A DNA stretch of 64,000 bases, from NCBI RefSeq assembly GCF_002775205.1, contig NC_036443.1, positions 30,319,717 to 30,383,716 on the forward strand. The letters run 5' to 3'. This document shows, one piece after another, positions 60,801 to 64,000 of this stretch; the stretch's first letter is position 1, and the number at the start of each line of letters is the position of its first letter. Made by a program: the position numbers and the translations under genes. This DNA comes from Xiphophorus maculatus (lineage: Eukaryota; Chordata; Actinopteri; Cyprinodontiformes; Poeciliidae). The notes under the pieces were generated by a model that worked only from the letters and a program-made list of their open reading frames with translations, was not told the origin of the DNA and searched no databases.

Positions 60801-63467
60801 ATTCCACTTTGGACTTCAGAACCGTAAATTATTCTGGCATTCGCTCCCTCTCTGTTTAGATCTGCAGTCAGTCAGTCACAGCGCCACCTACTGCTCAAAC
60901 TGTGAAAAGGCTGAGATTTACATCCTGTCTCAAAATTCCTGGATAGACTTAGTTACGTTTGGATCATCAGTGAAACAAATGAGCCAAAACCAGAATAACT
61001 TGAGGTTCTCAGATAAAAAAGTGGAATCGTCCAATCAGCAACGTCTCTGGTTTCCAGTGAGACCAACCACTTCCCTTTGCTAATGTTGCGTTTATTCATT
61101 TGTAGTTGTGTTTGGTGAATTGTTGAAGTGGTTTTTACTTCATCGTAAATGAAATAAATACCTTTCCTTCAGGCAAACCACACCGATTTTCACCTAAACC
61201 CGGTTTATCAAAAGAGCTGTGAGAAAACCGTGAACAGAAGGAAATACTGACTGGTTCCCATCCAGTAGATGTACGGAGGCGTCGACCTCTTCGGAGGGTT
61301 ACAGGTCAGGATCAGGCTCTCTGATTCATACGCCGACTTATCCACTTCGTTTTCTTTTGCTACAACCGGATGAGCTGAAACACAAAACACCAGAAAAAAT
61401 CTATCACATGTAACGATAATGACATAATCATCCAGATCAATAAACTTTAAATTCTAATGAACATTTAATACTGGAGCTGGAAAACATTTTAAAATAAATA
61501 AACAAAACAACAAATAAAATGAATTATGGAGTCTCTGTAAACCAAATTATCCTTCATAAAAAGGTTTAATTGAGACAAAAACACCAGACTGAAGAATTTT
61601 ATCATCCAGTTTTTGGTAGAAAGAGAAACACAATAAATCCTGCAGATGGAAATTATTGATCTTGTTTTAATTGATCATGCGGCTAATTGATTTATTGCTT
61701 ATTGCGCCACAGAGAGTTAAACATGGACCTCCCACCACTAAAACTGCAACCTCATGCCTGAGCAATAAATCTGCTCCTAGGAAACGGTTGCCAGAGCAAC
61801 AGCAGACGTTTCCCATTGAACAGAGCCTGACAGCATAGCCGGGTCAGGTGGTCGGTCCAGATCAACCAGAACCAGAACGGGTTTCCTGATCTCTGCTGTG
61901 AGACTCACGCTCCACTATGACCTCTACGGTCTGTGTCATGGCGGTGCCCAGGTCGTTGGAGGCGAAGCATTGGTAGACGCCAGCGTAAGACTCCAGCTCC
62001 ATCGTTTCTTCATCTTCTGAGGCGTTAATCTTTCCAGAACCGCTCTTCTCTGGGCCGAACTGGACCCCATCCTTCACCCAGCGGATCCTACATGCAGAGG
62101 AGAGAGAAAGTCAAAAGTAACACAGAGTACAGGATGAGAAACGGTTACCGCGGCGACGGGGAGCACTCGAGATGACCCGACTCATTCAGTGGCGTTTGTG
62201 TCAGATCAGTTATCAAAACTTAAAAAACAGTTTGCAGTCTGGCTGATGCGCCTGGAAGCATAATCCAATCGATCGATTATTGAAGTAATCATTAGCTAAT
62301 CGATAATTGGAGTATCATCAGAGCAGCAATTGAGACAAAACTTTACAAATAATATAAACAGTTTAAATTTAAGATTTCAAAATAAATTTTAGTCTGTAAA
62401 TCTGTTTTACCCAGATCCACATCTGTAAAAAATATCTTATTAAGCTCCTTTTACTATCAATTATTAATCAGATCATATTAAAAATAATCCTCAGATCGGC
62501 CCTTTACTGCGCTGATGTCAAGTCAAGCAGAAACAGCTGAACTTTTCACATCCTTAACGCTCTTATTGCATTTCAGGCAATAAAATGTTTATTTTCTTAT
62601 TCAAAAAATGAATAAATTATTTGTTTGCACATTGAAATGTATTTCTAATATTGTATAAAAAAGGCTAAATTGGTTAAATGAAAATTCTGCAGAGGGCCAA
62701 TTTTCATCCGAATAGTAATCAATTAGATCGATTATGATCGATTATGATTTACTCTCCGTTAGCTTTTTAAATCTATTTTGACTTCTGAGATTTTTCCTGC
62801 AGTTGTTCTAAAAGTATTTTTTATTTTTTGAGAAACCATCCGCTGCTGTGCTGCTGGTACCAGTTCGTCGTGTCGCTGAGACCAGAAACAGTTTTTCTGA
62901 TTTCCAGTTGATGTGCAGCTGAGTTGGTTTAACACGTTTCCACCGTCTGAGTTTCGCCTTCAGAGAAACTTTAAAAGCAAATTAAGTATCTGCTCACTTC
63001 GATGAAAATAGTTCATCAAATTTCAGTTTTTATTTCTGAGAAAAGCTTTCCAGGTAGAACAGTTTTTATGATAAATGTTTGGTAAAATAATCGAGAATCT
63101 CGTCCCGGAGCGTCGGCCACGCCGCCGCTTGAGTCGCCTGCAACTTTTCCAGATGTCGTTTATTTTTAGCGTTTTCTTATGACATTAAGTCCTGAAGAAA
63201 ACCAAATGAGAGGAAGTGTTGTCAGACAAGACGGCGTGAGATGGAAAATGTTTTCCTCTGATTTTGTTAAGCGTATATTTGTTTCCATGGCGACCTGAAT
63301 GTCAGAGGGAGGAAATGAACAGCAAACAGGACGTGAGCGTTTGTGGGAGAGGCGGCGCACTCACAGCGGGGTCGGGCTGCCGGTGGCGCTGCAGGTCAGA
63401 ACGACGTCTTCTCGGGAAAACGCCGTCACCGATCTGGGAACCACCGTCAGTTTGGGAGGCGTTTGCA
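35701..63467 (-). CDS. l1cam: Neural cell adhesion molecule L1 (5' end outside window)
   Basis: L1CAM is a neuronal surface adhesion protein for axon growth and bundling. Twenty-six coding exons join in phase on the minus strand: 63467-63365, 62087-61909, 61374-61252, 60677-60507, 59933-59819, 58562-58378, 57880-57749, 48994-48851, 48768-48657, 47475-47315, 47163-47010, 45657-45521, 45241-45140, 44693-44487, 44147-44077, 43999-43774, 43221-43115, 42499-42235, 41457-41335, 41256-41089, 40662-40549, 39740-39591, 39504-39373, 39291-39222, 38734-38723, 35959-35701. They encode six Ig and five FN3 domains, one membrane span and the cytoplasmic tail. FGEYRSLES and FIGQYSG mark the L1 family, and KDETFGEY favours l1cam over nfasc or nrcam. 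The signal peptide exon is not in the window; the first visible exon starts in phase 2 before [10 protein letters not shown]. Teleosts often have two l1cam copies; which one this is cannot be told. Confidence 0.94.
36255..36545. repeat. Dispersed repeat shared in inverse orientation with 60130-60440
   Basis: Words here include 'gtggtgtgaacgctaagct', 'gaatgcacatgtgaacccc', 'agcaggaagtggactac' and 'gcattctgggtaaa'. The reverse complements ('tttacccagaatgc', 'gtagtccacttcctgct', 'cagtgtgaacgtagcc') occur at 60265-60435. Probably a small DNA element, non-coding, in the last l1cam intron. Confidence 0.55.
37260..37660. repeat. Palindromic AT array (TAAATATTTA family), copy 5
   Basis: Irregularly spaced TAAATATTTAG words in the l1cam intron before the last exon; a few more units at 37910-37970 suggest that the LINE-like fragment between them was inserted into the array. 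Confidence 0.75.
37661..37909 (-). repeat. LINE/SINE-like 3' fragment inside the AT array
   Basis: Starts with repeated 'gaatagaatagaatt' and 'caactttattgtcattgcac', which on the minus strand reads as a non-LTR tail ending in AATAAAG, then 'acaagtacaagcaacgagat'. It interrupts AT array copy 5. Confidence 0.5.
38723..38734 (-). other. l1cam: 12-base RSLE microexon of l1cam
   Basis: The 12 bases ATCTCTGGAGAG are flanked by a consensus acceptor (TTTTCCTGCAG) and donor (GTGAGG). Joined in phase they turn FGEY|SDG into FGEYRSLES. In mammals this cassette is included in neurons and skipped elsewhere, and it creates the YRSL endocytosis signal for AP-2. The exon lies 487 bases below the preceding coding exon and 2.8 kb above the last one. 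Confidence 0.93.
39373..39504 (-). other. l1cam: l1cam transmembrane exon
   Basis: This 132-base exon encodes [20 protein letters not shown] and continues hydrophobic to the stop-transfer sequence KRSRGGKYA. That layout is the L1-family membrane span and juxtamembrane ezrin-binding region. Confidence 0.95.
39769..40213. mobile_element. AGCTGCGTTTCCATT family, copy 3, with a TA microsatellite
   Basis: A degraded left end (AGCTGCTGCGTTTCTGTTAC) and right end (GGTTACTGAAACTGCAGTTA) flank an interior with 'atgtgactcttgtgacacga' shared with the copies in pfkfb1. A (TA)n run occupies 39808-39846. Lies in the l1cam intron between the FN5 exons. Confidence 0.45.
40845..40985. repeat. Palindromic AT array (TAAATATTTA family), copy 6
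   Basis: Short array with 'ctaaatatttagttagcg' and 'gctaaatatttagctcaaag', in the l1cam intron between FN4 and FN5. Confidence 0.7.
41640..42160. repeat. Dispersed element, copy 2, interrupted by an ACTGCAAAAACAC-family fragment
   Basis: Shares 'ggttgctagga', 'ttttcagacaccaaaaaaca', 'gaacttattaccaaaa' and the end 'agttcccctttag' with 12570-12785. At about 41811-41900 it contains CACTGAAAAAACACAAAATC plus 'ttaccaagtattttt', a partial copy of the element at 35126-35461. The stretch is in the l1cam intron between FN3-3 and FN3-4. Confidence 0.5.
42500..43773 (-). other. l1cam introns around FN3-3, nothing recognised
   Basis: Apart from the exon at 43221-43115 these introns (42500-43114 and 43222-43773) show no repeat family or alternative exon that I recognise. 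Confidence 0.4.
45658..47009 (-). other. l1cam intron within Ig6
   Basis: A 1.35 kb intron. About 46300-46460 is the second copy of the family at 3660-3850 ('ctatggcaacaagtctgag', 'tttttccctttgctgt'). The rest is AT-rich without recognisable features. Confidence 0.45.
47495..48045. repeat. 41-bp minisatellite, about 13 units
   Basis: Tandem units of 41 bases built on GCTTTAGCATTAGCCTGACT and AAAGTTATAACTAACTTTAG. Starts of 'gcatta' at 47505, 47546 and 47587 give the period. Units differ by single changes (agag/agcg/agtg, cctcac/cctgac, gcatta/gcgtta), some shared by neighbouring or alternate units. The array starts about 20 bases upstream of the acceptor of the l1cam Ig5b exon. Confidence 0.93.
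48046..48400. repeat. Dispersed 'cactttgaa...gtacaaataa' repeat fragments
   Basis: Two pieces (about 48085-48160 and 48330-48400) share 'cactttgaact' and 'gtacaaataa(a/c)ttgact', a common fish repeat tail. They flank the 41-bp minisatellite on its right and are interrupted by 'gcattagcgcagctagc'. Confidence 0.45.
49150..49433. repeat. Left part of the dispersed repeat that hosts the provirus
   Basis: The wording 'agatcaata(a)gctttaaatt', 'ctccagactgaaaactttca' and 'tccagtttttggtagaaa' matches 61425-61625. The repeat is cut at 49433 and resumes at 56671. Confidence 0.8.
49434..51817 (+). repeat. 5' LTR of the provirus
   Basis: 2384 bases. It opens with two direct copies of a 92-bp unit (from 49481 and 49573), then a second duplication of about 64 bp ('gttatggttataaaat' at about 50104 and 50168). 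A TATA box (CCTATAAAAG) lies at about 50511-50520, with a GTGAGT directly after it. A 68-bp tandem repeat follows at about 50864-51110. A polyadenylation signal (TAATAAAAT) lies at about 51271. So U3 is about 1.1 kb and R plus U5 about 1.3 kb; the R borders are inferred. Confidence 0.9.
50864..51110 (+). repeat. 68-bp tandem repeat inside the 5' LTR
   Basis: About 3.5 units; 'cgtcttcctcctgctgca' begins at 50931, 50999 and 51067. The unit length is not a multiple of three, so the open reading frame through it cycles through all three frames and is unlikely to be a protein. The same array is at 55715-55961 in the 3' LTR. Confidence 0.92.
51820..51837 (+). other. Retroviral primer-binding site, tRNA-Lys type
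   Basis: TGGCGCCCAACGTGGGGC starts two bases after the 5' LTR end. It matches the complement of the 3' end of tRNA-Lys(1,2), the primer used by foamy viruses, visna virus and Mason-Pfizer virus. Confidence 0.9.
52544..53525 (+). pseudogene. Degraded pol remnant (RNase H and integrase pieces)
   Basis: A frame at 52544-52882 shows an RNase H-type YTDGS motif followed by an acidic residue in 'AQAGEVTAV' context. A second frame at 53190-53525 contains an integrase-like segment with a 'WGSVCMDV' and 'YLLVLMDT' context around the first catalytic Asp. The pieces are in different frames, with reverse transcriptase, gag and env missing or unrecognisable. This copy cannot encode its own enzymes. Confidence 0.7.
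54101..54284 (+). other. Polypurine tract and an upstream duplicate
   Basis: GGAGGGGGTGTCAAGA occurs at 54101 and again at 54277, where TGTCAAG is the start of the 3' LTR. The first copy is followed by sequence unlike the LTR, so it is a second polypurine-tract-plus-LTR-edge word 176 bases upstream. Confidence 0.7.
54285..56670 (+). repeat. 3' LTR of the provirus
   Basis: 2386 bases, co-linear with the 5' LTR. By eye I see few differences: G to A near 51583/56434, G to T near 51129/55980, and small changes in the 'gagagtagagacag' and poly-G segment near the end. Confidence 0.9.
56671..56770. repeat. Right part of the dispersed repeat that hosts the provirus
   Basis: 'acaataaatcatgtagatga' plus 'aaattattctg' and 'tgatttattgcttattg' match 61631-61710, continuing the repeat broken at 49433. 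Confidence 0.75.
56771..57748 (-). other. Remainder of the l1cam Ig4 intron
   Basis: Pyrimidine-rich on the plus strand (56760-57460) with many 'ttcttt' and 'tttatct' words. The open frames here follow from composition. No exon or repeat family is recognised. Confidence 0.4.
58676..58820. repeat. GGTCATGTGG minisatellite
   Basis: About 14 units of 10-11 bases alternating GGTCATGTGG, GGTCATGTGA and GGTCAATGTG, in the l1cam intron between the Ig3 exons, directly before the LINE fragment. Confidence 0.9.
58821..59590 (+). mobile_element. Non-LTR retrotransposon fragment (reverse transcriptase 3' part)
   Basis: The plus strand opens with a broken GVPQ-S-GPLLF motif, then a GDDTQLY-like stretch at about 58912-58930 that matches the YADD box region, then 'cagaaacaaaactgaagtta' and later 'gctgctgctggagttctgac', all typical of the abundant L2/CR1-related LINEs of fish. 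Stops and deletions break every frame. It is sense to the plus strand and antisense to l1cam. Confidence 0.7.
60130..60440. repeat. Dispersed repeat, inverse copy of 36255-36545
   Basis: Contains 'tttacccagaatgccctgcg', 'gtagtccacttcctgcttgt', 'aaagttcactttaatcaaac' and 'cagtgtgaacgtagcc', reverse complements of words in the other copy. It lies in the l1cam intron between Ig2 and Ig3. Confidence 0.55.
60459..60498. repeat. (GT)n repeat next to a splice donor
   Basis: An interrupted GT repeat on the plus strand, read as (CA)n in l1cam. It starts about 8 bases into the intron after the Ig2b exon donor (GTAAGG at 60506-60501). Confidence 0.9.
60678..61251 (-). other. l1cam intron within Ig2, nothing recognised
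   Basis: No repeat family, exon or regulatory motif recognised. Confidence 0.4.
61400..61715. repeat. Uninterrupted copy of the provirus host repeat
   Basis: Matches 49150-49433 in its left part and 56671-56770 in its right part. At the junction it has a single ACAA ('gagaaacacaataaatc'), so it shows the sequence expected before insertion. Confidence 0.8.
62088..63364 (-). other. l1cam intron within Ig1
   Basis: A 1.3 kb intron. About 62260-62310 and 62710-62745 have 'aatcgatcgattat' words like hAT-type fish relics. Otherwise nothing recognised. Confidence 0.4.
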
Positions 63468-64000
63468 CTGAGAACACAAGGAAAGCACAAATCACAGAGG
63501 AACATCCCAAAACCAGAGCAAATATCAACGCTGCTGGTTCCCAGCATCCGACTCAACTGGTTTTAAAAAGCTTAAATGGCTCAAACTTATTTAAATATCT
63601 TCAACGAGATCAAATAATCAAAAGTCATTAAACACTCCACAATCCAGACTCTGGGTTTTTATACTGATAAAAAGTTTAGACGATTTTAAGGTTCTTCTAA
63701 AGACCATTTTTATTTTTAAATTTTATATTTATTGACCTTTTTTTTTGCAAAGCTGACGTGACAGAGACAATAACATACAATATCAGCCAGAGTACAAAAT
63801 AAATCGTAAACAATAAATGAAATCTGACAGCAGCCTAAACAGACAAAAAATAAGTAAACAAAAATTTAAATAATTAAAATAGATAGAAAAATTAACTAAC
63901 TAATGATGCAGGGAGACTAAGAAGGCATTTAAGTATTTGTAATTTTATTTATGCTTGTTTTCATTTTATTATAAGTGGTGTAATTACTGATGTCTGTACA
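63468..64000 (-). other. l1cam intron upstream of the first visible exon
   Basis: AT-rich with no signal-peptide exon or small L1 extra exon that I can identify. The 5' end of l1cam is therefore to the right of the window. Confidence 0.5.

Larger units (their letters stand above)
47010..63467 (-). other. l1cam: l1cam Ig1-Ig6 exon block
   Basis: Each Ig domain is split over two exons. Ig1 is 63467-61909 ([25 protein letters not shown]). Ig2 is 61374-60507 ([24 protein letters not shown]). Ig3 is 59933-58378 ([28 protein letters not shown]). Ig4 is 57880-48851 ([30 protein letters not shown]). Ig5 is 48768-47315 ([25 protein letters not shown]). Ig6 begins at 47163-47010 and continues in 45657-45521 (KFSCEVRTD). 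The paired Cys and the Trp of each fold are present in what can be read. The Ig4 intron is the one broken by the provirus. Confidence 0.88.

Overview
The window looks like nuclear DNA of a percomorph teleost. Genes are split into short GT-AG exons. Introns and spacers carry dispersed fish repeats, small inverted-repeat DNA elements and AT-rich degenerate arrays. The species cannot be fixed from sequence alone; a cyprinodontiform-like fish is only an impression. All exon models were built by eye from translated fragments, splice sites and reading-phase continuity, without any search.

Layout from left to right. (1) Bases 1-34, minus strand: the probable first codons of a gene running off the left edge, with CRE-like and CLEAR-like sites just upstream; atp6ap1 is the best guess from gene order. 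(2) 2110-6077, minus: tafazzin, the cardiolipin transacylase of mitochondria, ten coding exons, 262 aa. (3) 8711-17053, plus: a ten-exon MAGE-domain gene, nsmce3, 269 aa, a subunit of the SMC5/6 complex. It is divergent from tafazzin and hosts an internally deleted piggyBac relic in intron 7. (4) 20620-30104, minus: pfkfb1, fourteen coding exons, 470 aa, the bifunctional enzyme that makes and removes fructose-2,6-bisphosphate. (5) 30105-35700: a repeat-rich spacer with a CpG-rich island, long AT-rich arrays and a small inverted-repeat transposon. (6) 35701-63467 and beyond the right edge, minus: l1cam, 26 coding exons visible, covering six Ig domains, five FN3 domains, the membrane span, the RSLE microexon and the ankyrin-binding tail. 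The signal-peptide exon lies outside the window.

The most striking non-genic feature is a 7.2 kb endogenous retrovirus at 49434-56670, inserted antisense in l1cam. Its two ~2.38 kb LTRs are almost identical and it has a 4-bp ACAA target duplication and a tRNA-Lys-type primer-binding site, yet its interior is short and broken. The repeat it landed in has a second, uninterrupted copy at about 61.4-61.7 kb, which shows the pre-insertion sequence.

The genes do not form one pathway. Their order is informative: it places genes that in human lie in Xq28 (TAFAZZIN, ATP6AP1, L1CAM) beside a PFKFB1-MAGE pair like the one in human Xp11.21. I found no clearly undescribed biochemical system. The most unusual sequence is the young defective provirus, a 41-bp minisatellite in l1cam, and two recurring palindrome-rich AT array families.
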